Of a stretch of DNA of 64,000 nucleotides, positions 27,376-36,458 are shown piece by piece. The number at the start of each line of letters is the position of its first letter. Positions within the stretch are counted from its first letter, which is position 1. The notes under the pieces are model-generated. The model worked only from the letters and a program-made list of their open reading frames with translations. It had not been told where the DNA came from and made no database searches. Made by a program: the position numbers and the translations under genes. Source of the DNA: Chloroflexi bacterium 44-23 (GTDB lineage Bacteria; Chloroflexota; Anaerolineae; Anaerolineales; Anaerolineaceae); contig MKUW01000028.1 in assembly GCA_001899005.1 (NCBI GenBank), forward strand, positions 615,163 through 679,162. The letters are read 5' to 3'.

Positions 27376-27888
27376 TTAATCCTTGGCTTGCGGTTTGTTT
27401 CTCATAATATCTTCGAAGTTAAAGGTGAATTGAACTTCTTCATAGCCGAGGGGATAATCCTTGCGTAAAGGATGTCCAACCCAATCCTCCGGCATTTGAA
27501 TGCGCCGCAAATCGGAATGCCCAACAAATAATATACCAAACAGATCATAAACTTCGCGCTCTTTCCAGTTGGCACTGGGATAGATGCTTTCAACCGTATC
27601 GATACTGGGAGCATTTCCATCCAGCAAAGCGCGTACTTGAATGCGCAGGTTATGCTGCATCGAATACAATTGGTAAATCGCATGAAAACGGGGAGTCTCC
27701 TGCGGGAAGTAATCCACCGCGGTAACATCCATCAACATATCAAATTGAAATTCATCTCGCAAAGCTGTTAGTAAGGGCACAATAAATGCCGGTTTAACAA
27801 TTAAGGAAGATTCCTCGCGGAATTGTTCCAAACTGGTATTGAAGCGTGATTCCATCGCTGTGATGACCTGCTTTAGATACTCATTCAT
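27376..27888 (-). CDS. nuoC: NADH-quinone oxidoreductase subunit C
   Basis: A 170-residue structural subunit of the peripheral arm. The diagnostic motif WKEREVYDLFGILFVGH then LRRIQMPEDWVGHPLRKDYP occupies about residues 105-145. Family length is normal for a separate (unfused) NuoC. It starts one base after the nuoB stop and precedes nuoD, matching the standard order. Confidence 0.96.
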   Translation of the reverse strand: MNEYLKQVITAMESRFNTSLEQFREESSLIVKPAFIVPLLTALRDEFQFDMLMDVTAVDYFPQETPRFHAIYQLYSMQHNLRIQVRALLDGNAPSIDTVESIYPSANWKEREVYDLFGILFVGHSDLRRIQMPEDWVGHPLRKDYPLGYEEVQFTFNFEDIMRNKPQAKD

Positions 27889-27889
27889 C

Positions 27890-28372
27890 TTATGCCCAGT
27901 CCTTTAATTTTTCCTGTCGTACTTTATCATGCAGAGTCAAGACACCATGGATAATCGCTTCCGGTCGTGGAGGACAGCCGCCAATGTAAATGTCAACCGG
28001 AATAATCTCGTCCACGCCTTGTAAAATGGCATAATTGTTAAATACACCGCCACATGAGGCGCAATCACCAATGGCAATCACCCACTTGGGTGCCGGCATT
28101 TGATCATACAGCCTGCGAACAACCGGAGCCATTTTTCGTGAAACCCGACCTGCCACAAACATCAAATCTGATTGGCGAGGACTGGCACGATTGAGCTCCA
28201 TGCCAAAGCGGCTCATATCATTGTTGGCTGCCTGAGCGCTCATCATTTCGATTGCGCAACAAGCCAATCCAAATAAAATCGGCCACATCGATCCGGTCCG
28301 CGACCAATTAACGACCTGCTCCAACTTGGTCGTGACAATTCCCATATTCCCGGTTTTCTGCTCTAATCCCAT
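27890..28372 (-). CDS. nuoB: NADH-quinone oxidoreductase subunit B ([4Fe-4S] N2)
   Basis: A 160-residue subunit that carries cluster N2, the electron donor to quinone. The ligands are the vicinal cysteines C38-C39 (GLACCAIEMM), C104 (GDCASCGG) and C133 (GGCPPRPEA), with the same spacing as known NuoB proteins. I chose the ATG at 28372 because AAGGAG lies 7 bases before it and it overlaps the nuoA stop; a longer frame from 28483 would run back through nuoA without any homology. Confidence 0.97.
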   Translation of the reverse strand: MGLEQKTGNMGIVTTKLEQVVNWSRTGSMWPILFGLACCAIEMMSAQAANNDMSRFGMELNRASPRQSDLMFVAGRVSRKMAPVVRRLYDQMPAPKWVIAIGDCASCGGVFNNYAILQGVDEIIPVDIYIGGCPPRPEAIIHGVLTLHDKVRQEKLKDWA

Positions 28373-28719
28373 TCCAGTGCTCCTTTTTTCCACGCGTAAA
28401 TGTGCGCTACCTCTAATACCAGCACAAAAATGATCATAAATACAAGGCCAGTAATCCCCACCTGTCGCACCACCACAGCCCATGGTACCAGGAATACAAC
28501 TTCGATATCAAAAAGGATAAACAGAACAGCGATTAAGTAATAACGGATATGCATTCGCCGTTTGCCTGGCCCGTAAGGGACCATACCTGATTCGTAGGGG
28601 GTATTCTTCTGGGGGGTGGAGCGCTTGGGGCCAAAAATCGTGCCCAGCGTAATCGCAATAGAGCCAATAATTACGGCCAAAACTAAAATGATCAGTAAGG
28701 GTAAGTATTTTGTCAACAT
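28363..28719 (-). CDS. nuoA: NADH-quinone oxidoreductase subunit A
   Basis: A 118-residue membrane subunit with three helices. The loop after helix 1 contains PYESGMVPYG followed by GKRRMHIRYYLIAVLFILFD, and helix 2 ends with EVVFLVPWAV, all highly conserved in NuoA. It is the first gene of the nuoA-N operon. Its last codons overlap the start of nuoB by ten bases. Confidence 0.97.
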   Translation of the reverse strand: MLTKYLPLLIILVLAVIIGSIAITLGTIFGPKRSTPQKNTPYESGMVPYGPGKRRMHIRYYLIAVLFILFDIEVVFLVPWAVVVRQVGITGLVFMIIFVLVLEVAHIYAWKKGALEWD

Positions 28720-28875
28720 GGCTAATCCTTACAAGATTTGTCTGATTTGCGAAAATTGAAGTATATCATAATTACAAATTGGTGGTATTTTTCACAAACC
28801 ATAGTTAAAAAAACCTGTAATCCTCAAAAAAGAGGCATTTCAAGACCAATCTCCCAATTCGTTATTGATTTGATT

Positions 28876-28904
28876 ATTATACAAGGCTTTTGGTTTTTTT
28901 TGAA
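28876..28904 (-). promoter_or_regulatory. Candidate promoter of the nuo operon
   Basis: On the minus strand there is a perfect TATAAT at 28881-28876 with TTCAAA 17 bases upstream (28904-28899), a 4-of-6 match to the -35 consensus. Transcription would start near 28868, leaving a leader of about 150 bases before the nuoA ATG. Assigned by pattern only. Confidence 0.4.
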
Positions 28905-29508
28905 CAACTTTTGACAATAACCTCGCTGAATATTTTCACTACCATGGGCCATTGGTTGGTCGTCCCCTAGCTTACCACAGCAAGCATGAGACTGCAAGAG
29001 AAGCGCTGGCAGGTTTGCTTTTTTGCGGATTTGAGCATTATTTGAACTCCGGTTGCACTTTAAGTATTCACAAAAAACGAGTCAATCTCTCTTACAATTT
29101 CTGAAGATAAGCGTTCCGGCACCAACAATTTCATCAAATTAACCAAGTATGAGATAGCGGAAATATATCTTTACAAAGATGTGATTGGAAACGACTTATG
29201 TTAAGAAGGCTGTATCAAATATTGGCCTCGTGTTAGTTACAGTTTGTAGTATTCGGCCTGTTTTTAATATCGAGCGGTTTGTTTTACAAGATTTATTTGT
29301 AAAGTTCCTATCGATGTGATTTCGAATTGGATACAATAGATGAAATATTAAAAAGCCTTCTATAGATGAAACTATGCGGAGAAATTTTAATTTTGAGGTG
29401 TTATTCAGGTGGATTTACTGGCTAAACTCCTTCATCCATAGAAAATCCTGAATATGATTTTCAACTGGCATGCAAATGGGCTTATTTATATTATCAAAGG
29501 AATAAAGA
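28905..29508. other. Intergenic region between divergent genes
   Basis: No intact gene is supported. On the minus strand, 29170-29060 reads a 36-codon protein-like stretch (containing SYLVNLMKLLVPERLSSEI) that ends in a stop and is closed upstream by a TAA. It may be the tail of a decayed gene, but I do not recognise the family. The rest is AT-rich and presumably holds the promoter of the plus-strand gene at 29509. Confidence 0.35.
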
Positions 29509-29967
29509 ATGTTACTTTTCAAATCAATCCTCTTTCTACATGTTTTATCCGCAATTGTTGCTGTTGGCACAAATATCACCTATGGTATGCTTTTGTTGGC
29601 AGCGAAACGGGATCAAGATGCGGTATTTCAATCTTTGAAAACAATCCGCTTGCTCGATAGCCGCCTGGCGAATCCGGGCTATATTGTCGCGTTGTTAACC
29701 GGACTGGTGATGGTCTTCATCATACCTTTGCCCATATCAACATCCTGGGTCATGTCTGCGCTCATTCTCTACGGGGTCATTTTTTTCCTGGGAATTTTTT
29801 TATATACGCCAGCCTTCCGCCAACAAGTGCGCCTGCTGGAAAAAGATGGAGTGCACAGCCAAACATATCAGGCAGCAGCAAGGCGCGGAAACATTTTACT
29901 AGGTGTGGTAGCTTTTCTGGCGATCTTAATTGTGTTCTTAATGGTCACAAAACCTTCTTTATGGTAA
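29509..29967 (+). CDS. DUF2269-like integral membrane protein
   Basis: A 152-residue membrane protein with four hydrophobic helices. The first helix FLHVLSAIVAVGTNITYGM carries a histidine, and the second region LLDSRLANPGYIVALLTGL has the N-P-G and T-G pattern common in DUF2269/YjcA-like proteins. An internal basic loop (RQQVRLLEKDG) is followed by a short helix with RRGNILLGVVAF. Function is unknown in this family. AAGGAA lies 7 bases before the ATG. The gene is divergent from the nuo operon and convergent with the lipoprotein gene at 30125. Confidence 0.75.
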   Translation: MLLFKSILFLHVLSAIVAVGTNITYGMLLLAAKRDQDAVFQSLKTIRLLDSRLANPGYIVALLTGLVMVFIIPLPISTSWVMSALILYGVIFFLGIFLYTPAFRQQVRLLEKDGVHSQTYQAAARRGNILLGVVAFLAILIVFLMVTKPSLW

Positions 29968-30124
29968 ATCTTAATTTGCTCACCCAGCATTTCCTCAAGC
30001 AAGATTTTGTCAAACGCTACAATTTCAACCGGGACCCTGGTCCTTCACGCAACACAATAATGCCCACATGCTACAATCGCAGAAGTATCAAGCGCTAATT
30101 CATTTTCAGGCAGATAGGATCTGT

Positions 30125-31366
30125 TCAGTGGGGCTTTATCGCCAAACCTATTTGGAAAGTAGAAGCATTGCGCAAATTATTAGCAAGATCATCCGGCAGA
30201 TCGTACTCACTTTCAAGCAATTTATATGTATTAAAAACCGCAAGACTCTGGTTGGATTTAATCGCCCAATAAATGCCGTTTGATACAATCCAGTCGTTTG
30301 ACGGCTTAGATCCACTAAGGAATTGTTGGGTGGCAATCGTTGATTCCATATCAGACCAGTTCTGAATGGTTTGTCCGCTACAGCTTTCCGGTGCAAGATT
30401 CTCGATAAAGGTATCACCTCTCAGGTCGAATATATTATTCAGGCAACAGCGTTCCTGTTGATCAATCGACTTACCAGATTTACTCGAGTAAAGATCCAAA
30501 ATTGAAATTACTGTGTTATTGCCGGTATATTTTCCGTAACAGAGCAACAAACTCTCACTGAAGGGATCTACACCGTAGACCTGTGTACCCAACCTTCCAT
30601 CTGGGTCATTGTCTGGAGTAAAATTCTCCACAAAGGCAGGAATTGGTAACAAATTGTCAATTACCTTACCCGAGCTTAAATCCAGCAAGCGGTAATGAGC
30701 AAAGAAACCAGAATCTGTTCGCACTGGACGAGAAAACACCCAGATGGCAAGGTTGTTGGCCGCATCTGCGATCCCTAAAAAGCCAATGTTACCGGGTATC
30801 GCATCCGTATCCACATTTAAAGAAGGTGTTATCTCTTTGATATTCAATTGGGTGTCGACAATATATGTTGGTTTTGTGGAATGAAGCGGGACGACCACGA
30901 GCGTTTCGCCAATCCATACGGCTTGAGAAGATTTGTCGAATGGAACATGTTTTGTTGTAATTGTCCCATCTAAGCTAAGTTTTGAAATATAGTTGTCTTT
31001 ATGTCCATAAATGAGATAGAGGTTACTTTGGGAATCAATTGCCGCCGGTCCCAAAAAAACGGTTTTCTTTTCTTCAATAGAGATAAGCGGATATTCCATA
31101 TCCTGACCTAACAAAACCGAGACAATCTGTAAGCCCTGACCATGCTCTTGAAACCAGGTTATTGCTACTGGAATTTTATATTGAGTCATATCAGAAATAG
31201 GGATGGCTGTATTCTCAGCTTTTGTCGCTTGGAGGCTGGAAGTCTCTAAAATATATGCCGAAGATGCTTGTTCTGTAAGTTTCTGGTTAGCATGTGTATT
31301 CCCACCAACACAAGCGGAAAGCCAAAAAACCATTAATAAAACGTATGAAATGTGTTTTTTTATCAG
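30125..31366 (-). CDS. Predicted lipoprotein of unknown function, probable non-ATG start
   Basis: A secreted lipoprotein of about 402-413 residues. The lipobox LSAC is followed by a low-complexity region. The rest is rich in repeated beta-strand-like sequence such as SNLYLIYGHKDNYISKLSLD, resembling a beta-propeller, but no family is assigned. The first ATG (31333) gives MVFWLSAC with no positive n-region. The frame continues upstream as KKHISYVLLMVFWLSAC, an ideal lipoprotein signal, and AAAGGAA lies 6 bases before an in-frame CTG at 31366. ATA and ATT are the only other near-start codons before an upstream TGA. I therefore favour a non-ATG start, though the ATG remains possible. Confidence 0.6.
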   Translation of the reverse strand: MIKKHISYVLLMVFWLSACVGGNTHANQKLTEQASSAYILETSSLQATKAENTAIPISDMTQYKIPVAITWFQEHGQGLQIVSVLLGQDMEYPLISIEEKKTVFLGPAAIDSQSNLYLIYGHKDNYISKLSLDGTITTKHVPFDKSSQAVWIGETLVVVPLHSTKPTYIVDTQLNIKEITPSLNVDTDAIPGNIGFLGIADAANNLAIWVFSRPVRTDSGFFAHYRLLDLSSGKVIDNLLPIPAFVENFTPDNDPDGRLGTQVYGVDPFSESLLLCYGKYTGNNTVISILDLYSSKSGKSIDQQERCCLNNIFDLRGDTFIENLAPESCSGQTIQNWSDMESTIATQQFLSGSKPSNDWIVSNGIYWAIKSNQSLAVFNTYKLLESEYDLPDDLANNLRNASTFQIGLAIKPH

Positions 31367-31474
31367 TTTAAATTCCTTTCAACCAACTTTACATTTCATT
31401 TCCATTATAGCCTATTGTAAAAGGTACAACTAATCACACCCGAATGTCCGGTTCCTCAACATCAATTATCTGGA

Positions 31475-31495
31475 AGCCTGGCCCCAAGCCAGGCT
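31475..31495. terminator. Hairpin after the 31581-33455 gene
   Basis: AGCCTGGC and GCCAGGCT form a perfect 8-bp stem around a CCCAA loop, 86 bases beyond the stop of the minus-strand gene that ends at 31581. There is no clear T-run, so it may be a factor-dependent terminator or a repeat element. A related AAGCCAGGCTTCTGG occurs at about 31540 and a variant at about 48461. Confidence 0.35.
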
Positions 31496-31580
31496 GCAAT
31501 TCCTATCGTGAAGGGGACAAGACCGTAAGGCAACAACAAGCCAGGCTTCTGGTTTTCAAGCGTTATTAACGCCAAAAACC

Positions 31581-33455
31581 CTATGGAATCGAGCGAATCT
31601 GATAGATGTGCACGCCTTCCCATTCGTATATTTGTTCAATAGTCTCGCAGCCTTCCAGACCGGATGGCTGTAAACTCCCTTTGTTTTCGCGCGAATAGAC
31701 ATAACCAAGGTTAGCATCGCGCACCAAGGACCAAAAAGTTGAATCGCATGTGCTCACCTGGCTGGCTGTAGATAGCCAGGATTCCCATTGGTCATATTGA
31801 ACCCGATTTGCAGAAGTATAAAGAGATGGCAGAGCAATCGAAAAGCGACGAGTGTACGGAGTGATCCAGTAGCCTCCATCCACACCGCGGTAGGTGCGGA
31901 ATTGCCATAAGGCAACATTTGCAAAGAAACGCGCATCGGATGAAATGTTGGTGGCAATCCAATCTAAAGCCCGGCGATCACTCTGATCAGCCAAGACTGT
32001 AACGGGATTAATGACCGAGCGGGTTTGTAACCCACCCCACAAAAGCAGAGCGCCAGTTGAAAGAATCAAGAACGCCTGCCCCAAGTGCCAACCCAACCGC
32101 CTGGATACAAACACAAAAACCTGAACCAGGAAATAGGCAAGCAACAAAGCTGCCGGTATGAACAAGATGATTGCCATATGATCGGGGCGAAAAGGCCCCA
32201 GTTTTAACCCCCACGGAACGCTTAATATCAACAGCAAGGTCGTCCACAAAGTCAATTCTTTCGCCCGTCGTTGCAAAATGGCTAAAAGAAATCCGAGCGC
32301 GGATAAACCAAGCAGCCAATAATTATGCTGCGGACCCAACAAATAAATAATATATTGGACCATATTCTTAAAATTCTGCCAGTCTGGAATGGAGACAGCC
32401 ACCGAGGCATTTTTGCCCTGTGCCCGCAACATGGGAAGCAGCCAGGGCAAGGCCAGCAAGATGCCGGTCAAAGCTGCCAACGCCAGACGCCAAAGATCGC
32501 GGCCTTTGACCAAAGCTGTTGTTGGAGTTTGTTCCCGTCGTTGTCTTAATAAGCAAATAAATCGCTCAATCAGCACCACGGCAACGAACAATCCCAAAAA
32601 TAACAAAGCCATATAATGGACCAGGCCCAATCCGGCTGTTAAAACCACCAACCGTAGGACAGTCTCTCGTTTGGCGTTTTGGCCAACCACTTCTAATGCT
32701 GCCGCCATAGCAGGCAGCATGACCAGTAACCCTGTGATCAGCGTGTAACGACCCCATGTCAGGTAATAAGCTGGCATTTGCAGCGCAAACGTAGTTAGAA
32801 GTGCTGCAATGACAGCGATACGCCAATCCTTCCAAAAAACTTTTGCTAAACGATAAATACCCAGCGCAAGCAAGGCATTCAACACCTGTCCCAGCCATAA
32901 GACAGAATCGGTTGGGTTAAGTCTTGAAATGGAACTCCATAATGCCGTCACGATGTGAAAGCCATAATGATAAGTAAAAGGGACTGGCAATTCAGGCGCA
33001 AGTGTTGCAGGCAGTCCATGTACATCCAAAATCTTTTGTATGACCAAGACATGGTGGACTGAATCGACCCAGGCAGGAAATGCCAGACTGCGAGCCTGGA
33101 AAGAACGCCAGGCAACCATCAATAGCAATACGGCGAATATTGATAAAGTTGTCAGCACCTGTTTCCGTGGCAAAATATCGCGATGACGCAGTAAGGCCGC
33201 CAAAACCGCCAGCAGACCAAATGCAAAAAACAGGAACAAAATCAATCCATTAAATTTCCAGCCTGCAAGATAAAAAATCAAAGCTATGCTGGCGATCAGA
33301 GCTATACTAATTCCAACCGCATCCGCAAGCTGCTCAACCATATCCTTGTCATGTGAGTTTCTCCAGGTTACCCAAACCATCCCCGGCAAGAATAAAACAA
33401 AGAAGGCAATCCCTAAGAACCAGATTTGTTCTATAAATGAAAAAGAAAGCGTCAT
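31581..33455 (-). CDS. Polytopic membrane protein, GT-C/DUF6541-like
   Basis: A 624-residue protein with about 13 hydrophobic segments in the first 480 residues and a soluble extracytoplasmic C-terminus of about 140 residues. An early loop carries FPAWVDSVHHVLVIQKILD, placing Asp and His residues where lipid-sugar-dependent GT-C enzymes keep catalytic acids; TYHYGFHI follows. This resembles DUF6541-type and GT39-like membrane proteins of Chloroflexota, thought to be glycosyltransferases, but the reaction is not known. It overlaps the start of nothing downstream and its own start overlaps the stop of the Thr/Pro-rich protein gene by 4 bases, so they act together. Confidence 0.6.
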   Translation of the reverse strand: MTLSFSFIEQIWFLGIAFFVLFLPGMVWVTWRNSHDKDMVEQLADAVGISIALIASIALIFYLAGWKFNGLILFLFFAFGLLAVLAALLRHRDILPRKQVLTTLSIFAVLLLMVAWRSFQARSLAFPAWVDSVHHVLVIQKILDVHGLPATLAPELPVPFTYHYGFHIVTALWSSISRLNPTDSVLWLGQVLNALLALGIYRLAKVFWKDWRIAVIAALLTTFALQMPAYYLTWGRYTLITGLLVMLPAMAAALEVVGQNAKRETVLRLVVLTAGLGLVHYMALLFLGLFVAVVLIERFICLLRQRREQTPTTALVKGRDLWRLALAALTGILLALPWLLPMLRAQGKNASVAVSIPDWQNFKNMVQYIIYLLGPQHNYWLLGLSALGFLLAILQRRAKELTLWTTLLLILSVPWGLKLGPFRPDHMAIILFIPAALLLAYFLVQVFVFVSRRLGWHLGQAFLILSTGALLLWGGLQTRSVINPVTVLADQSDRRALDWIATNISSDARFFANVALWQFRTYRGVDGGYWITPYTRRFSIALPSLYTSANRVQYDQWESWLSTASQVSTCDSTFWSLVRDANLGYVYSRENKGSLQPSGLEGCETIEQIYEWEGVHIYQIRSIP

Positions 33456-34183
33456 GGATAGCCTATGACAGAGGTAGGTGTGGCAGCCGGTGTAGCAGGC
33501 GCCGGATAACCGCTAGGCTGGGCGGTGTGCGTGGCTGGTAACGGAGTGGCTGTTGCAGGAACGCGGGTAGCGAAAGGTGTGGCAGTAACAAAAGGTGTAA
33601 AGGTCAAACTGGGCAGCACAGTGAAAGTTGACGAAACACTCGGCACATGTGTAGGTTGTGAGCGTTGCGTAGGTGTAGGTGTGGGTGAAACTACCCCCAC
33701 TCCCGGAGTCGGAGTGATAGTGCTCGCAACCCTGGTTGCCGTAGCTGTCCAACTTATGTGATTTCCTTCTTGCGTGGGGGTTACAGTGGCTGTTTGCGTT
33801 GGCTCAGTAGTTGCTGGATTTGCAGTGCCAGAGGGTAAAATCGAGTTGACTGTCTTTGTTGGAGAAATTGCGGTTGAAGATGGAGGAAGTATGCTCATAG
33901 TTTGTACCGGAGTTTGCGTTTGTCCTAATATTTTACCAGTATCAATCGCATCCTGAATATCCCGCAATACTCCGGCGATGATATTCAAAGAAAGGGGCAC
34001 ATGCTTTTCATGCGCAGTATGATCGCTGCCATAATCAGCGAATATCGATGATTGAAGAGAAACCTGAAAATCACGTTCGCCACCGAACTCACGAAGAGGG
34101 TCGAGGTACCACAGAGCCACCGTCGCAATGATGAATAGCAACGCCAGAATAGGCAAGAGCGGAATGATCGGTATTTTTTTCAT
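33452..34183 (-). CDS. Membrane-anchored protein with Thr/Pro-rich tail
   Basis: A 243-residue protein with an N-terminal anchor (IIPLLPILALLFIIATVALW), then about 65 residues of soluble sequence, and from about residue 90 a Thr/Pro/Ser/Ala-rich low-complexity tail (TPTPTQ, TATATRV, TATPLPAT and similar). Such tails are common in surface proteins of Chloroflexota and would lie outside the cell, perhaps O-glycosylated. It is translationally coupled to the polytopic membrane protein after it. If that protein is a glycosyltransferase, this could be its substrate or scaffold, but this is inference. Confidence 0.6.
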   Translation of the reverse strand: MKKIPIIPLLPILALLFIIATVALWYLDPLREFGGERDFQVSLQSSIFADYGSDHTAHEKHVPLSLNIIAGVLRDIQDAIDTGKILGQTQTPVQTMSILPPSSTAISPTKTVNSILPSGTANPATTEPTQTATVTPTQEGNHISWTATATRVASTITPTPGVGVVSPTPTPTQRSQPTHVPSVSSTFTVLPSLTFTPFVTATPFATRVPATATPLPATHTAQPSGYPAPATPAATPTSVIGYP

Positions 34184-34208
34184 GGTTTTTAAATACAGCG
34201 TTCATTGG

Positions 34209-36431
34209 TTAAGATTGCAATTCTGATGCCAATGCTGCCAGATGATAAACCATGATTTTTTCTTCCTTGCCCTTGACGTTATATTGACCGATCGGTTTCA
34301 CTACGAACTCATTTTTTCGATCCCCCAACGCATCCAGCGTAGCCTGGCTAATCAAGACGCCATTTTTCGAAAATATTTCTCTGGTTAACCCCTCCACCCG
34401 TTGGGTTGTGTTTACAGTATCGCCAATGATGGTGTAATGAATGCGATCGTGCGTACCCAGACGACCGGCCATCACAACGCCAGTATGAATACCGATGCCG
34501 GTTATAAAAGGCAAATCTCCACGAGCAGTCCTGTTCTCATTCAAACGACTGACCGCTTCATCCATCTGTAAAGCTGACCGGCAGGCCTGATAGGCACTTA
34601 TTTGTGGTTCAAGAAACTTCGGCAAAATACCGAAAAAAGCCAGAACGGCATCACCATCCAATTTATTTACTACCCCATTATTATCAATGATAGCCGGTAA
34701 TAGAACACCAAAGTATTCATTGAGCCAATCGAAGATAGTCGTCGGGTCGGATTTCTCTGCCATCGCTGTAAAATCACGAATATCTGCCAGCATTACTGTT
34801 GCTGCTGTTTCCTGGCCTTCCAAACGCAAGTTGCCACTGGAGAAGGTTTGCCGCAATTGCTCCCGCACCTCCGGAGAAACAGAGCGGCCAAGCAGATCCC
34901 TATAAATCGAACCTTCCTGTAAGCCGGCAACCATGGAATTAAAAGCGTGGGTTAAAACCGCCACTTCATCATTGCCTTTTGATTCAACCTTTATGTCCAG
35001 ATTGCCTTTAGCCACTTCAGTGGAGGCTGCCACCAAACGCAGTAACGGGCGTGTAATCAGATTTGCGACACTAACACCAATAACCACAATTAACAAAATG
35101 GCAACCAATGAAAGCACGAATACCTGGATACGCGTCACGCGGCTGGTACTCACCAGATACGCTTGTGGTAAACTGATGCCAATTAACCCCAGATCTATTT
35201 GGCCGGAACGGGCCTCCCAAACACTAATCAACTCGGTGTAATTGACACTATCCACCGTAAGTTCACGCGAAATACCGGTTTGACCCTGGCTTGAAAATGC
35301 ACGAGCAGCCAACTCTGGAGTGAGAGGCTGATTGGGTCCATTGGTAAAAATGGTCGAAACAAAAACCTCGCCCTGTGGATCATAAAGACTGACATTCGCC
35401 ATTATATCGTTTTGAATCGCATGTATCAGATTCTTAAGTGATTTCCCCACCAGGATCGCCCCGCTCAGGTTACCTTCTGGCGAATAAATCGGCCCGGAGA
35501 CATACAGATATTTACCATCTGGTAATTGCGCCAGCCCGGCATACTTATCCCCCAGCGTATCATTGATCCCGTTAAGCACTTTGCGTAAGAAAGGCAAAGA
35601 TTGAAAAAGGGTCGTCCCACTACTAAAAGTGTAACCGCTGGCACTCATGCCTGCTTCTTTTCGCAATGAAAGTTGTGAAACGCCATTTAAGTCAATTATG
35701 TCAATGGCATCCTCGTTTGTACTTATCACCAGAGGCAATATCAGACTCTGAAGACGTTCTGCGTCGTTTTGACCCAGCGCTTCGGAAATACCCTGGTTAT
35801 TGGCAATCAGACGCAGGCTGCTTAATAAGCGATCTTCCTCACGCACCATCCAATCACTGCCTTGTTTGCTGGATGCGACCAATTGGTTGAAATAGCGATC
35901 CTGTACTGAATCAAATACAACCTGGCTGATAATGTAGGCAGTTGCCAGGGCAAACAAAATTGCCAGCAGCAGGTAAGGTAATGTAATCTTCAACTGCACC
36001 GGGAAACGTACCAGTGGAGGGTTCACCGGCTCTTCTTTCCCCAGTTTTTCCAGGCCGGGTTCAATCTGGTCGGATTGTTCAGCCCGTTTGAGGGCCAAAT
36101 CCACCCAACGGCGCGAGAATGGTTGCCGTAGAACAATAGTATAGCCCAGTTCCTGCGCCAGCATTTCACGTTGCAAATCAGGATAACTGCTGGTGAGAAT
36201 AACTCGAATTTGAGGGTAGTTTAATTTAACCTTTTTTAAGAAGAGCTGCCAATCCTGGCTGTCATGCTGCAAATCCAACACAACGAGATTGATATGCTTG
36301 TCTACAAGCAAGCTTTCAGCCTCATCTATTTGAGTTGCATACAAGACTTCATAACCGCGACGTTTTAATGAATTCACCAAGGATTGCGCTGATGCCGATT
36401 CAGTTTGAACGATAAGCGCCTGTCGCTTCAT
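34209..36431 (-). CDS. Transmembrane class III adenylate cyclase with degenerate receiver domain
   Basis: A 740-residue sensor cyclase. Residues 1-115 form a receiver-like domain with a possible phospho-Asp (VVLDLQ, D53), but the conserved lysine is replaced by glutamine (LRQPF, Q103) and the usual acidic pair is lost. A membrane helix at about 150-172 is followed by an extracytoplasmic sensor domain to about 425, then a second helix, a HAMP domain and a class III cyclase domain. In the cyclase, VMLADIRDFT and KLDGDAVLAFFG contain both metal-binding aspartates, and HYTIIGDTVNTTQRVE is the adenine-binding region. It probably makes cAMP in response to an outside signal. It lies just downstream of rpoD. 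Confidence 0.87.
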   Translation of the reverse strand: MKRQALIVQTESASAQSLVNSLKRRGYEVLYATQIDEAESLLVDKHINLVVLDLQHDSQDWQLFLKKVKLNYPQIRVILTSSYPDLQREMLAQELGYTIVLRQPFSRRWVDLALKRAEQSDQIEPGLEKLGKEEPVNPPLVRFPVQLKITLPYLLLAILFALATAYIISQVVFDSVQDRYFNQLVASSKQGSDWMVREEDRLLSSLRLIANNQGISEALGQNDAERLQSLILPLVISTNEDAIDIIDLNGVSQLSLRKEAGMSASGYTFSSGTTLFQSLPFLRKVLNGINDTLGDKYAGLAQLPDGKYLYVSGPIYSPEGNLSGAILVGKSLKNLIHAIQNDIMANVSLYDPQGEVFVSTIFTNGPNQPLTPELAARAFSSQGQTGISRELTVDSVNYTELISVWEARSGQIDLGLIGISLPQAYLVSTSRVTRIQVFVLSLVAILLIVVIGVSVANLITRPLLRLVAASTEVAKGNLDIKVESKGNDEVAVLTHAFNSMVAGLQEGSIYRDLLGRSVSPEVREQLRQTFSSGNLRLEGQETAATVMLADIRDFTAMAEKSDPTTIFDWLNEYFGVLLPAIIDNNGVVNKLDGDAVLAFFGILPKFLEPQISAYQACRSALQMDEAVSRLNENRTARGDLPFITGIGIHTGVVMAGRLGTHDRIHYTIIGDTVNTTQRVEGLTREIFSKNGVLISQATLDALGDRKNEFVVKPIGQYNVKGKEEKIMVYHLAALASELQS

Positions 36432-36458
36432 TCCACCCTGCTCTTTAATTTGAAATGC

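Noticed and set aside
33525..33956. Plus-strand Val/Gly-rich frames across the Thr/Pro-rich gene
   Set aside because: They are the antisense of a low-complexity coding region and would not be independent genes.
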